Shown: positions 1 through 9,366 of the stretch, piece after piece | Layout of the letters: each line of letters begins with the position of its first letter | Position numbering within the stretch: position 1 is the stretch's first letter | NCBI GenBank assembly: GCA_963834725.1 | Contig: CAWICN010000001.1 | Location: 4,774,001-4,838,000 of the forward strand | DNA length: 64,000 bases | From: PALSA-693 sp963834725 | GTDB lineage: Bacteria; Actinomycetota; Acidimicrobiia; Acidimicrobiales; Palsa-688 | Reading direction: 5' to 3' | Made by a program: the position numbers and the translations under genes | The notes under the pieces: model-generated | Databases searched by the model: none | Told to the model about the DNA's origin: nothing | The model's input: only the letters and a program-made list of their open reading frames with translations

Positions 1-1199
1 CCTGGCGCCATTCCCATCGTCGAGTCGAGCGGTTGGCGAGCGCCCAGGTACCCCCTGGCCACGGCCGTGATCGAAGTCCAATTCTCCATATCGTCCTGTT
101 CGAACATGCCCGACGTACCGAAGCAGGCCAGATAGGCCCGGCGTGACTCCTTCTTGTACCAATCCGGGGCGTTGCGGTCCACCATGAACCAGGACCACGC
201 CTCCATTTCGGTTGCCGAGATCGGTTGCCACAGCCGCAGAGAAATAAACGGCGTGAGCGGACCTTCGGGAGACACAATCGGCCAGTTGTGGACCAGGCTC
301 AGATTCGGATAGACGGTGGCGGCCGACACCATGAATCCCGCCGACCCGGCCAGCTCCTGCTGAGCGGGGCTCCATGTCTCCTGCATTCGTCGACGCATCT
401 GCGGTGGGTAACCGAGATAGGCGAGATTGGCATCGAAGTCACGTCCGGGCAATTTGTACGTCGTGCCACTGCCGCCGCCGGCCAGGTACAGGGCGCCCCG
501 CATACGATTTCTCGCTCTGGGCTCGCGGAACAGCCCGATCTCGACCACGCTCGTGTGGGTATAGGGCGTGTGATAAGAGTCGCCACCGAAGTTTTCCGCG
601 CCGATCTTCCAGTTGCACTGCACCCGCCAGCGCTGCGGACCGTAGAGCTCGGCGCCGTCCCGGCTCTGACGCGTGTAGAGATCCAGGAAGAACCGCATGT
701 CGCCAAGGGACTGCTCCAGACCGATCGCATTGCGCTGCAGATTGGCGAAAATCAATCCGTTGTACGACTCCACGCGCGGCGGAGCGACCAGGCCGGACTG
801 GGACAGAACGAGTCCGTCGTCGCCGCCGTACGCTTCGAGGTGGAACGGCACGCTAACCAGCTCCCCGGTGTTGCGGTAGGTCCAGGAGTGATACGGGCAG
901 CGGAAGAAGGTGGCCTGTCCGGCTTCGGAGCGGCACACCTGCATACCCCGGTGGCGGCACTGGTTGAGCAGGACCCGGACGGCCCCACTGTCGTCGCGTG
1001 TCACGATGAAGGAGTCGTCGAGGATCCGCCGGACGACGAAGTCGCCGGGCTTCGGGATCTCGGATTCGTGGGCCAGGAACTGCCAGGCCCGGCTGAACAG
1101 ATGCTCGCGCTCGGCGGCGTGCAGGTCCGGATCACTGTAGATACCGGCGGGATACCGGCCGGCACGGACCTGCTCGACGAGCCGGGAGGTGTCGATCAT
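1..1199 (-). CDS. Rieske non-heme iron oxygenase, large (alpha) subunit, partial
   Basis: Aromatic ring-hydroxylating oxygenase alpha subunit. The first 399 residues are present and the C-terminus runs off the left edge of the window. The N-terminal Rieske [2Fe-2S] domain has ligands Cys81, His83, Cys101 and His104 (CRHRG and CPYHSW motifs). The catalytic domain shows Asp207, His210 and His215 in NFGGDSYHTPYTH and a later FEQDD segment with Asp369/Asp370, the expected third iron ligand. The start is ATG, with GGAGG 5-10 bases upstream. The family needs a ferredoxin/reductase partner and often a beta subunit; none is visible here. It is divergent from the MFS gene. The substrate cannot be told from sequence, but the nearby intradiol dioxygenase suggests aromatic catabolism (inference). 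Confidence 0.9.
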   Translation of the reverse strand, partial: MIDTSRLVEQVRAGRYPAGIYSDPDLHAAEREHLFSRAWQFLAHESEIPKPGDFVVRRILDDSFIVTRDDSGAVRVLLNQCRHRGMQVCRSEAGQATFFRCPYHSWTYRNTGELVSVPFHLEAYGGDDGLVLSQSGLVAPPRVESYNGLIFANLQRNAIGLEQSLGDMRFFLDLYTRQSRDGAELYGPQRWRVQCNWKIGAENFGGDSYHTPYTHTSVVEIGLFREPRARNRMRGALYLAGGGSGTTYKLPGRDFDANLAYLGYPPQMRRRMQETWSPAQQELAGSAGFMVSAATVYPNLSLVHNWPIVSPEGPLTPFISLRLWQPISATEMEAWSWFMVDRNAPDWYKKESRRAYLACFGTSGMFEQDDMENWTSITAVARGYLGARQPLDSTMGMAP

Positions 1200-1386
1200 G
1201 GTGAACCCTCCTTCGTCCCCTGACCATATGCGATGGCTGTCGGATGGGCGCGCCCAGCGTGCCAACGCCCTCCACCAGCTCCACCGACCTCTGGTCGTCC
1301 ACCATCGCCGGCCGGCAGCGAGCAGGTAGCTCTGAGTTTGGTAGCTTCGCTAACGGTCAGACCGATCGAGCGAGGAGGGACGGCTG

Positions 1387-3123
1387 GTGCGAGCGGAGGA
1401 GGTGGCGGCGAGGGCGGCGGACGAGACGGATCACCGGCGGGGGCGGCACTACAAGTGGGCCGCCCTCACGCTCGCCAGCCTTGGGGTGACGATGGTGACG
1501 ATCAACCAGTCGATCCTGTTGATCTCCCTGCCGGACATCTTTCGGGGAATCCATCTCGATCCGCTCACCCCTTCGAACGTCTCATATTTCCTGTGGGTGT
1601 TCATGGGGTTCCTCCTGACTACGGCGGTCCTTGTCGTATCGCTGGGTCGAGTGGGCGACATCTACGGGCGGGTAAGGGTATTCAACTTTGGCTTCGCGAT
1701 CTTCACCCTTTTTTCCCTTCTACTCTCGATTACGTTTCTGACGGGCACCGCAGGTGTGTTGTGGATCATCATCATGCGGGTCTTTCAGGGAGTAGGCGGG
1801 GCGTGCCTGTTCGCCAACTCCAACGCCATCATCACCGACGCTTTCCCCGCCGAGGAGCGCGGCAGGGCGATGGGAATCAACGGGGTGGGAGCGGTCGGCG
1901 GCCAGTTCCTGGGGCTCATTCTCGGTGGTCTCCTGGGCCCGGTGGCGTGGCGGCTGGTGTTTCTGGTGTCGGTGCCGGTCGGGCTGGTGGGGACCATTTG
2001 GGGTTATCACACGCTGCGAGATAGCGGAGTGAGGATCAGGGCCCGAATCGACTGGTTGGGTAACGTCACCTTCGCGGCAGGGTTGATCGCGTTGCTGAGC
2101 GGGATTGTGTACTCCCTGCTGCCCTACAGGGGTCATCCGACCGGATGGACCAACCCGTGGGTTCTGGCAGCGGTGGTCGGCGGGGCCGCAGTGCTGGGGT
2201 TGTTCGTCTGGGTGGAGAGCAGGGTGCCTCAGCCGATGTTCTGGCTGAACCTGTTCCGCATCCGGGCGTTCGCGTTTGGGAATCTGGCCGGGTTGCTAGC
2301 CGCTATGGGTCGAGGCGGGCTGCAGCTCATGCTGATCATCTGGCTGCAGGGGATCTGGTTGCCCCAACATGGCTACAGCTTCGCTCGCACCCCGTTGTGG
2401 GCCGGGATCTACATGATCCCGCTGACCCTCGGGTTTTTCGTGGGCCCCTTCGCCGGGTCGCTATCCGATCGTTATGGCGCCCGGGGGATCACCGCTTTGG
2501 GGATGCTGTTATCGGGGGCCGGGTTCGTGTTACTGGAGGCCCTCCCCACGAACTTCAGCTATCTCTGGTTCGGTCTCATCATTTTCATGTTCTCATGCGG
2601 GATGGGCCTGTTTTTCTCACCAAACCAGGCCGCCATTATGAACAGCCTCCCCCCGGATCAGCGCGGTGTGGGGGCCGGGATGACCGTTACGTTCTTCAAC
2701 TCGGCGATGGTGCTGTCGATGGGATTGTTCTTCACCATCGTGACCCTCGGGTTGGCGTCCCAGCTGCCGCGCCATCTGTTGCAAGGTCTGACAGCCGCTG
2801 GCGTGAACCCCGCCGCGGCGCATCGGGTGGCTTCCGAACCGCCGATCGGGAGCCTCTTCTCGGCGTTCTTGGGGTACAACCCGCTCCAGCAGCTGTTGGG
2901 CCCGACTGGTGCCCTGCAGCAGTTGCCCGCCCACCAGGCCGCATATATCACCGGTCGCTCCTTCTTCCCGTCGCTCGTCGCCGGGCCATTTGCCCACGGT
3001 CTGCATCTGGCGCTGACCTTCGGCGCGATCACGTCGGGCATCGCTGTCGTCGCGTGCCTGTTGATGGGCCGGCGGTATGTTCACGCCGAGGAACCCGAGG
3101 GGGACATCGCTGTCCGCGACTGA
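1387..3123 (+). CDS. MFS transporter, DHA2 (EmrB/QacA-like) family
   Basis: Predicted 14-helix major facilitator, 578 aa, likely proton-coupled export or aromatic-compound transport at the cytoplasmic membrane. Motif A is GRVGDIYGRVR (residues 87-97), and a glycine-rich antiporter-type segment (GAVGGQFLGLILGG) lies in helix 5. Hydrophobic helices continue to the C-terminus. The GTG start is preceded by GAGGAGGG at a suitable distance. It sits between the divergent Rieske oxygenase and a convergent intradiol dioxygenase, so a role in moving an aromatic substrate or intermediate is plausible but unproven. Length fits the DHA2 family. Confidence 0.9.
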   Translation: MRAEEVAARAADETDHRRGRHYKWAALTLASLGVTMVTINQSILLISLPDIFRGIHLDPLTPSNVSYFLWVFMGFLLTTAVLVVSLGRVGDIYGRVRVFNFGFAIFTLFSLLLSITFLTGTAGVLWIIIMRVFQGVGGACLFANSNAIITDAFPAEERGRAMGINGVGAVGGQFLGLILGGLLGPVAWRLVFLVSVPVGLVGTIWGYHTLRDSGVRIRARIDWLGNVTFAAGLIALLSGIVYSLLPYRGHPTGWTNPWVLAAVVGGAAVLGLFVWVESRVPQPMFWLNLFRIRAFAFGNLAGLLAAMGRGGLQLMLIIWLQGIWLPQHGYSFARTPLWAGIYMIPLTLGFFVGPFAGSLSDRYGARGITALGMLLSGAGFVLLEALPTNFSYLWFGLIIFMFSCGMGLFFSPNQAAIMNSLPPDQRGVGAGMTVTFFNSAMVLSMGLFFTIVTLGLASQLPRHLLQGLTAAGVNPAAAHRVASEPPIGSLFSAFLGYNPLQQLLGPTGALQQLPAHQAAYITGRSFFPSLVAGPFAHGLHLALTFGAITSGIAVVACLLMGRRYVHAEEPEGDIAVRD

Positions 3124-3214
3124 GCACTCAGGTCTTACGGCGGCCCGGGAGGTCCGGCTTCGGGAAGGTTGCGGCAGACCGAGTGCGTGCTCCAATAGTT
3201 CCGGTCGATTTGGA

Positions 3215-4111
3215 TCAACCCGGCTGATCGGGAGAAGGTTGCAGCACGAATTCCACCGTGCACTCCGGGGCGGCCATGTCGATGACGAGCGACGGCCGAA
3301 CGGCGAAGACGGCGTCGCTGTCGAGGTGGGGCGAGGCGGCGTCGAACAGGTGGGTGACCAACGGCTGGTACCCGGCGGCGGTCATGGCGAAGTGGATGTG
3401 CGCCGGACGCCACGGGTGCCGGCCACTGGCTTGGAGCATCGCGCCGACGGGGCCATCGTGGGGGACGGGGTAGTCGACCGGCCGGACGGTGGTGAACCGG
3501 AAGCTGCCGTCATCGCCGGTGCGAAGCCTGGCTCTGAGGTTACGTTTGGCCGGGTCATCCTGGACGTCGTAGTGGCCGTCAGGCTGGACCTGCCACACTT
3601 CGACCGTGGCGCCGGTCACCGGTCGGCCTGCGGTGTCGCGGACCGTACCGTTCACCGTCAAGGCTTCGCCGCCGGTCTCCGGGAGGGCAACGATCGAAGC
3701 GCCGTCCTCGCACTCTGGGCTGTCATCCACGTAGAACGGTCCGAGTACCGTCGGCTCCGTCGCTCCCGGCGCGAGGGGCGTCTGGAGCATCTCGAGCAGC
3801 ATGGACAGACCAAGTGTGTCGGACAGCAGGATGAATTCTTGCCGGACTTCGTCACAGCGCTGGCCCACCGCGGTGAGGAAGCGAATGCCGGCCAGCCACT
3901 CTTCCCGGGTCAACTGCACTTCCTCGGCGAAGGCATGAAGGTGGCGAACGGCCGCCCGCAACACTTCGGTGAGCCGAGCGTCGCCGGTGCCAAAAGACGC
4001 GCAGACTTTCTCGGTGTGCTCGGCCGCGGCCGAGATGCGGTGATCCATCCCCTCATGGTCGCGCCGTCGCGTGGGCCCTGGCGCGACGGCCGGCTGGTGG
4101 AGCCCGATCAT
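3215..4111 (-). CDS. Intradiol ring-cleavage dioxygenase, probably hydroxyquinol/catechol 1,2-dioxygenase
   Basis: Non-heme Fe(III) enzyme that cleaves catechol-type rings between the two hydroxyls. An N-terminal dioxygenase_N helical domain (residues 45-110, LHAFAEEVQLTREEW) precedes the beta-sandwich. The iron ligands are Tyr181, Tyr214, His238 and His240; their spacing (33 and 57 residues) matches that known for hydroxyquinol 1,2-dioxygenase. The N-domain resembles hydroxyquinol more than catechol enzymes (judgement from memory of the family). The first ATG has no clear Shine-Dalgarno. A second ATG at 4048 begins closer to the usual family N-terminus, so the first 21 residues may not be translated. 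It is convergent with the MFS gene. Confidence 0.88.
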   Translation of the reverse strand: MIGLHQPAVAPGPTRRRDHEGMDHRISAAAEHTEKVCASFGTGDARLTEVLRAAVRHLHAFAEEVQLTREEWLAGIRFLTAVGQRCDEVRQEFILLSDTLGLSMLLEMLQTPLAPGATEPTVLGPFYVDDSPECEDGASIVALPETGGEALTVNGTVRDTAGRPVTGATVEVWQVQPDGHYDVQDDPAKRNLRARLRTGDDGSFRFTTVRPVDYPVPHDGPVGAMLQASGRHPWRPAHIHFAMTAAGYQPLVTHLFDAASPHLDSDAVFAVRPSLVIDMAAPECTVEFVLQPSPDQPG

Positions 4112-4275
4112 GCTTCAGCGCCGGCGAGCCGGGCTACCATGGTCGGGCGTACAGGAAAGGCGTCGATAAGCGGCATTGGACGGCCAGGGGAGGGCGATGA
4201 ACGGCGGCCGCCGGGCGGGTCGCCCCGGCCGGCATGATCGCTCGCCGCGGGATGCTGGGCGGGAGTGAGGCGAGG

Positions 4276-6075
4276 ATGACCGAACGCCAGTTGGAGCCAT
4301 CTCACCCAGGACAGACGGCCGACTGGGACGTGATGAGTCCCACCCAGATGGCCGACTACCGGGCCCGCCTGTCGAAGGGCGAGCAGGTCGTCGACCCTGA
4401 GAACTGGGCCGGGCGGCTGCCTGCGTCGGCAGGAATCCCGCCCCGGGTACGGGTCGGCCGCGACAGATGGTTCAACCTGTTGTGGCTGCTCCCTATCGGC
4501 TTTGTAGTGCTGCTCATCGCCGTGGCGGTGGCGCAAGGGTTGCGGGACATGCCAGCAGTGCAGCGGTTTATCGCTCGTTACCCGGGCACCCTGCCAACCT
4601 CGACCGCTCAGGGTGGACACGCCGGAATGCCGTGGTGGGTGGAACTGCAGCACTTCGTGAACATCGTGTTCATGATCTTCATCGTCCGCTCCGGACTTCA
4701 GATACTGGCCGACCACCCCCGCCTGTATTGGACGAGGCATTCCACCCCCGGGCGGGAGTGGTTCCGCATCCAGAAGCCAGTGCCGGCGGACCCGTTGTGG
4801 ACAGCCAAGCAAGACTCGGTAAGCCTGCCCAAACACTTCGGGCTGCCCGGGCTGCGTCACTCCATCGGCCTGGCCCGTTGGTGGCACCTCGGCATCGACA
4901 TGCTCTGGCTGCTCAACGGGGCGATCTTCTATGTCCTGCTGTTCGCCACCGGACAATGGCGGAGGATCGTGCCCGTGACCTGGAAGGTATTCCCCTCCGC
5001 GGTGTCGGTGCTGATCCAGTACCTGTCACTGCACTGGCCTACCGAAACCGGCTGGACCGCCTACAACAGCCTCCAGCTGCTCGCCTACTTCGTCACCGTG
5101 TTCGTCGCCGCTCCCCTGGCCTTGATCACCGGGCTCGGCATGTCCCCCGCCTTGTCCACCCGGGTCAAGTGGGTCAGCAGGAGGCTGTCCATCCAGACGG
5201 CCCGATCCCTGCACTTCCTGGTGCTGTGCTGGTTCGTCGTCTTCATCATCATTCACGTCACCCTGGTCTTCACGACCGGCCTGTTACGCAACTTGAATCA
5301 CATCTACGCCGACCGCAACGACGCCAGCTGGGTTGGCTTCGGCATCTTCTGCGTCGTTATGGTCCTGCTCGTCACTCTCTGGGTCGCGGCCACCCCGTTC
5401 ACGCTTCGCCATCCTCGTGTCGTGCAACGGATCGGCTTCGCCCTGGTCGGACCGCTCCAGCGGTTGTTCCAGCACCTCGACGCCACCCCCGGCGAGTACG
5501 GCGAGGACGACATCTCCCCCTACTTCTGGCACAACGGCGCCTTTCCCACCTCCGACGACTACAAGGGGCTCTTCGATCAGGGATTCGCCACCTGGCGGCT
5601 CAAGGTCCACGGCCTGGTCGAAAATCCGGTAGAGCTGTCGCTACCGGACTTGCGCGATCTCCCGTATCACGAGCAGATCACCCAGCACTACTGCATCCAG
5701 GGCTGGTCCGGTGTGGCGAAATGGGGCGGCGTGTCCATGTCCACCATCCTGGACCTGGTCAAACCCAGGCCCGAGGCCCGCTGGGTGGTCTTTTACTCCC
5801 TGGGCGACGGCCCTGACGGCGGCCTCTATTACGACGCTCACCCCGTCGAGCAGATGCGCTATCACCTCACCATGCTCGCCTACGACATGAACGGGGAGCC
5901 TCTCTCCTATGGGCACGGCGCCCCGCTGCGATTGCGCAACGAGATCCAGCACGGCTTCAAACAGGTTAAGTGGCTGGCCGGGATCGACCTCGTCGCCACC
6001 TTCGAGGACGTCGCCGGCGGCTACGGCGGCTACAACGCCGATCATGAGTTCTTCGGCTACATCCACACCATTTGA
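4276..6075 (+). CDS. Cytochrome b561-type membrane domain fused to sulfite-oxidase-family molybdopterin domain
   Basis: Two-domain oxidoreductase, 599 aa. A polar N-terminus of about 65 residues is followed by roughly six hydrophobic helices with histidines suited to heme binding (LQHF, WWHLGID, SLHF, IIHV). The C-terminal third is a molybdopterin-binding domain of the sulfite oxidase/MsrP type, with HYCIQGWSG placing the likely Mo-ligating cysteine at residue 473. It resembles an MsrP-MsrQ pair fused into one chain, but no Tat signal is seen. The start chosen is the ATG after GGGAGTGAGGCGAGG; an upstream ATG at 4234 is in frame but has weaker signals. Natural substrate unknown. It is divergent from the intradiol dioxygenase. 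Confidence 0.85.
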   Translation: MTERQLEPSHPGQTADWDVMSPTQMADYRARLSKGEQVVDPENWAGRLPASAGIPPRVRVGRDRWFNLLWLLPIGFVVLLIAVAVAQGLRDMPAVQRFIARYPGTLPTSTAQGGHAGMPWWVELQHFVNIVFMIFIVRSGLQILADHPRLYWTRHSTPGREWFRIQKPVPADPLWTAKQDSVSLPKHFGLPGLRHSIGLARWWHLGIDMLWLLNGAIFYVLLFATGQWRRIVPVTWKVFPSAVSVLIQYLSLHWPTETGWTAYNSLQLLAYFVTVFVAAPLALITGLGMSPALSTRVKWVSRRLSIQTARSLHFLVLCWFVVFIIIHVTLVFTTGLLRNLNHIYADRNDASWVGFGIFCVVMVLLVTLWVAATPFTLRHPRVVQRIGFALVGPLQRLFQHLDATPGEYGEDDISPYFWHNGAFPTSDDYKGLFDQGFATWRLKVHGLVENPVELSLPDLRDLPYHEQITQHYCIQGWSGVAKWGGVSMSTILDLVKPRPEARWVVFYSLGDGPDGGLYYDAHPVEQMRYHLTMLAYDMNGEPLSYGHGAPLRLRNEIQHGFKQVKWLAGIDLVATFEDVAGGYGGYNADHEFFGYIHTI

Positions 6076-6219
6076 ATATCCGCCTCGGGGGCCTGCTGTG
6101 ACGACTAGCCGGTCAAGGGACGGCTGCGACCCGGCCCTACGGCAAGCGGAGGGGCGCCTTTCGACGTTGCTCCCGTGCCGGTGGACCAGGTCGGGCCGAT
6201 CCGTGTTCAGTAGCGGTGG

Positions 6220-7248
6220 CTACGGCGATGGCGGGATGGTGTTGAACGTTCCCCACGGGCTGGCCAGCCCGGCGCCGTTGATGCTGGCCGGCCCGCTGAT
6301 GCCGGGGATGCCGGGGATGTAGGCGTCGCCGATGTAGAGGTACAGGGGCTGGCCGTTGAAGGTCACCTGGTGGCTGCCGTCGGGCCGAACGATGGTGCCG
6401 AGGGCGTGGGGCGGGATGTTGGGCCCGGCTTCGGGCCTCCCGGAGGTGAGGACCGGCGGCCAGCTGAGGGCGCACTGCCCCAGACAGGCGCTGGTGTGGC
6501 CCCGGTCGGTGCTCAAGGTGTAGACGGGGAAGCTCCCGTCGGCGAAGAGGCTGAAGCTGTCGTTCATCGATACGGCCAGCACGGTGGCATCGGGCCCGGT
6601 GCCGCCCACAGGGGCGGTTTCCAGCCGCATTTGCGGCTGACCCCGAGCCGGCAATCCGTTGCTCGGATGGACCAGGTACCAGATGCCGGTGGGACTGGTG
6701 ACCGGGTCGAACAGGTTGGCGCCCTCCCTTTCTCCTGGTGTTTCATCCAGGAAGAACCGGTATAACGGCAGGCCGGCGTAGGTGACCTGCTGCACCGGGC
6801 CGCCGAAGGGCACGTCCCTGCGGGTGACCATCCCGATGAGGGTGGGGTTGACCCCCCGCCCGGCGACGGGAGCTCCCTTGGTGAGCAGGGCGGGCCAAAG
6901 GACGGTGTCGCAAGGCGCTTTGGTGGGGTTCGCATTGTCGCTGCAGGCGAAGGGGGCCGAGGTCAGGGCGTGGAGCCGGTCGGAGCTGAGCACATACAGG
7001 GAGCAGCCGGCCTGGGCGCCCGAGCCCACGACCAGCACCCGGCCGTAGGGTGTCGATTGGGCCGATACGGTCGCGGGTCCGGTCGGGGCGCCGGTCACCG
7101 GGGCGGCACAATCACTGGTCGCACCTTCGGCACCTTGCGCGCTCGTTGGTGAGGTGAACACCGGTGTCACGGCCGCGAGGCCGAGAACGAGCGTCGCAGC
7201 CGTAGCAGATTCTGCGACCAGCCTCCTAAACCGGCGAAGCACCGTCAT
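6220..7248 (-). CDS. Secreted COG4315-type repeat protein
   Basis: Predicted exported protein, 342 aa. An N-terminal signal sequence (LVAESATAATLVLGLAAVTPVFTS) is followed by tandem modules of the type annotated as secreted repeat of unknown function: each has GLPLYRF or GQPLYLY with a following acidic residue and a CDTVLWPALL or CLGQCALSWPPV segment. Paired cysteines suggest disulfides. No enzyme motif is visible. Its ATG overlaps the TGA of the upstream DUF4242 gene (TGATG), so the two are translationally coupled. A run of seven or more G just before the start serves as the ribosome site. An in-frame upstream ATG at 7374 is rejected because it lies inside the upstream gene. Confidence 0.8.
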   Translation of the reverse strand: MTVLRRFRRLVAESATAATLVLGLAAVTPVFTSPTSAQGAEGATSDCAAPVTGAPTGPATVSAQSTPYGRVLVVGSGAQAGCSLYVLSSDRLHALTSAPFACSDNANPTKAPCDTVLWPALLTKGAPVAGRGVNPTLIGMVTRRDVPFGGPVQQVTYAGLPLYRFFLDETPGEREGANLFDPVTSPTGIWYLVHPSNGLPARGQPQMRLETAPVGGTGPDATVLAVSMNDSFSLFADGSFPVYTLSTDRGHTSACLGQCALSWPPVLTSGRPEAGPNIPPHALGTIVRPDGSHQVTFNGQPLYLYIGDAYIPGIPGISGPASINGAGLASPWGTFNTIPPSP

Positions 7249-7532
7249 CACGACCCCCCCCCGATGTAGAAGTAGGGATCGAGGACCCGAACTTCGGTGA
7301 TGGAGTCCACCGGTAGGCCGTTGGCGTCGGCGGCCCGGCGAATCGATTCCGGGCTCGGGCCATCGTAGATGCAATAGGTCTTGGTGCTGTCAGGTCTCAC
7401 GTAGCTGCTCACCCAGGTGACGTGTTCCTCGGCGTTGTTCTGGACTACGGCTCGGCACGTCTTGGTGCCGGTGTCGTTGGTCGGAATTTCGAGGCCGTCC
7501 GGGAAGGTGCGCTCGACCAGGTATCGCGGCAT
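7248..7532 (-). CDS. DUF4242 family protein (SCO4226-like)
   Basis: Small 94-aa protein beginning MPRYLVERTFPDGL and ending VRVLDPYFYIGGGS, which matches the DUF4242 family pattern. A Streptomyces member is a reported nickel-binding ferredoxin-like-fold protein; function here is unassigned. The start is the ATG behind GGAGAGAGGAA rather than an upstream in-frame start at 7619. First gene of a two-gene operon with the secreted repeat protein, and divergent from the BTAD regulator, which may control it (inference). Confidence 0.82.
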   Translation of the reverse strand: MPRYLVERTFPDGLEIPTNDTGTKTCRAVVQNNAEEHVTWVSSYVRPDSTKTYCIYDGPSPESIRRAADANGLPVDSITEVRVLDPYFYIGGGS

Positions 7533-7621
7533 CACTTTGTTCCTCTCTCCAACGCCTGGTTGCGCCGGTATGCCGAAGGAAATCACCGGCCGGTCCAGCG
7601 ACGGTCCAGCGCGCGTCACCT

Positions 7622-7645
7622 GGTAAAAGGGGATACCCTTTATCC
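7622..7645 (+). promoter_or_regulatory. Inverted repeat at the start of the BTAD regulator gene
   Basis: AAAGGG-GATA-CCCTTT (7626-7641) lies directly before the GTG at 7646, with GATACC as a possible -10 that would give a leaderless transcript. It could be an operator in the shared divergent region. Function inferred only from position and symmetry. Confidence 0.35.
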
Positions 7646-9316
7646 GTGCAGGTCCGCCTGCTGGGGCCGATCGAGATCGACACGGACAGTGTCCGCTCCC
7701 TCGCGCTCAGTGCGGCCAAGGAGCGCTCCCTGGTCGCCGCGATGGCCCTGGCCGGCGGAGCCACTGTCTCCACTGACTTTCTCATCTCGTCGCTTTGGGG
7801 CGAGGAACCCCCTGCAGCAGCGCGTAAGACGCTCCAGACGTATGTGTGGAACCTGCGCCAGGCCCTGGGCGCAGAGCAAGTCGTCACCGAGCCGATGGGG
7901 TACCGCCTGCTGATTACCCGCGATGAGGTCGACGTACATCGCTTCCGGACCCTGGTTCGAGACGGTGACGAGGCACTCCGCGATGGTCGTGTCCAGCGCG
8001 CTCGCGAGTTGCTCGCTGGGGCGGTGGCCCTGTGGAGGGGCGAGCCGTTGCGGGGGGTGGCCGGGCACACAGGACTCGCCGCCGAGGCGACCCGCCTCGA
8101 ACAGGAATACCTGGCCGCGATTGAGGCTCGCATCGCCGCCGATCTCGCCGGCGGCTGCCAACACGAGCTCGTCGGCGAGCTCGAGTTTCTGGTGCGGGAG
8201 CATCCGTTCCGGGAGCGGCTGTGGGGTCATCTAATGGTGGCGCTGTACCGCAGTGGCCGGCAGGCGGACGCGCTCGCCGCCTACCAGCGGGTCCGCGAGC
8301 TGCTTCGCGACGAGCTCGGCCTCGAGCCCGGCGGTGAGCTCCGCCGAATAGAGGCAGGAGTTCTGCGCCACGAAATCGGTGCTCCAGGTCCGGACCTTGA
8401 TGGCATCGCCGGGGACGGTGTGTCGATACGCCCTTCGCCCGTGCGCTATGCCCGGGCCGCGGACGGCGTTTCGGTCGCCTACCAGTCGGCTGGCAGCGGT
8501 CCCATCGAGATCCTGGCCGTTCCCGGTTACATCCACCACCTCGACATCTGGTGGAATGCCCCGACGGATCGTCTGGTGCGCGAACTGATCGGGATGGGAC
8601 GCCTGACCATGTTCGACAAGCGAGGCATGGGCCTGTCCGACCGCCCCGAGGTCGTTGACGTCCACGCCTGGACACTCGACGCCCTCGGCGTTCTCGACGC
8701 CATTGGAGTCGAACGGTCCGTCGTGCTCGGCGTGAGCGGGGGCGCCCTCACCGCCATCCAACTGGCAGCCTGTTATCCCGAGCGGGTCGCCGCCCTTGTC
8801 CTATTCAACGGCTTCGCCCGCAACATCGCCGCCGCCGACTACCCGATCGGCCACGACCGTGCCGTCGTCGAAGCCTACGCCCGAAATCTCGAGGCCAAAT
8901 GGGGCACCGGTGTTGCCCTCTCCTCGGCGGCACCGAGCCGCGCCCACGACCCCCACGTCCGCGCCTATTGGGCCCGGTATCAGCGGCTCTCGGCCAGCCC
9001 GAGCGCGGCCATGCGATTCCTGTGGGCAACCAACGAGGCCGACGTCCGCCACCTCCTGCCGAACATCCGCGTACCGACGCTCGTGGCCCATGCTGAGCGC
9101 GACATGCTGGCCCCGGTGGCTCAGGGCCGCTACGTCGCCGACCGAATCGCCGGGGCGGAGTTCCTTTTGCTTGACTCCGACATACACCTCATCTGCGTAT
9201 CCGACGTGCTCGACGAGTTTGCTGGCGCCATGACCGCTTTCCTTGAACGCGTGTTCCCCCCGGAGCAACCAATGTGGCGGTCGAGGCGGACCGCCACATC
9301 CGTCCCGGCCGCCTGA
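7646..9316 (+). CDS. BTAD/SARP-type regulator fused to alpha/beta hydrolase
   Basis: 556 aa. Residues 1-95 form a winged-helix OmpR-like DNA-binding domain (VRLLGPIEID... KTLQTYVWNLRQALG); residues about 95-240 form the bacterial transcriptional activation domain (LYRSGRQADALAAYQRVRELLRDELGLEPG). The C-terminal half is an alpha/beta hydrolase with an apparent complete triad: Ser364 (GVSGG), Asp486 (AERDM) and His514 (DIHLI). The hydrolase may sense a ligand or hydrolyse a small molecule to control DNA binding (inference). The GTG start has no Shine-Dalgarno. It is divergent from the DUF4242/secreted repeat operon, a likely target. Confidence 0.88.
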   Translation: MQVRLLGPIEIDTDSVRSLALSAAKERSLVAAMALAGGATVSTDFLISSLWGEEPPAAARKTLQTYVWNLRQALGAEQVVTEPMGYRLLITRDEVDVHRFRTLVRDGDEALRDGRVQRARELLAGAVALWRGEPLRGVAGHTGLAAEATRLEQEYLAAIEARIAADLAGGCQHELVGELEFLVREHPFRERLWGHLMVALYRSGRQADALAAYQRVRELLRDELGLEPGGELRRIEAGVLRHEIGAPGPDLDGIAGDGVSIRPSPVRYARAADGVSVAYQSAGSGPIEILAVPGYIHHLDIWWNAPTDRLVRELIGMGRLTMFDKRGMGLSDRPEVVDVHAWTLDALGVLDAIGVERSVVLGVSGGALTAIQLAACYPERVAALVLFNGFARNIAAADYPIGHDRAVVEAYARNLEAKWGTGVALSSAAPSRAHDPHVRAYWARYQRLSASPSAAMRFLWATNEADVRHLLPNIRVPTLVAHAERDMLAPVAQGRYVADRIAGAEFLLLDSDIHLICVSDVLDEFAGAMTAFLERVFPPEQPMWRSRRTATSVPAA

Positions 9317-9366
9317 CTCCTTCCAGGTGCCGTTCCCTCCCTTGCCGCCATCGCCGCCGGCCGGCA

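Noticed and set aside
225..1223. Long open frame on the plus strand
   Set aside because: It is the antisense shadow of the Rieske oxygenase; no family pattern and no ribosome site.
4048..4048. Second ATG of the intradiol dioxygenase as the only start
   Set aside because: Not excluded, but its purine-rich element abuts the ATG with no spacing, so the upstream ATG was kept with a caution.
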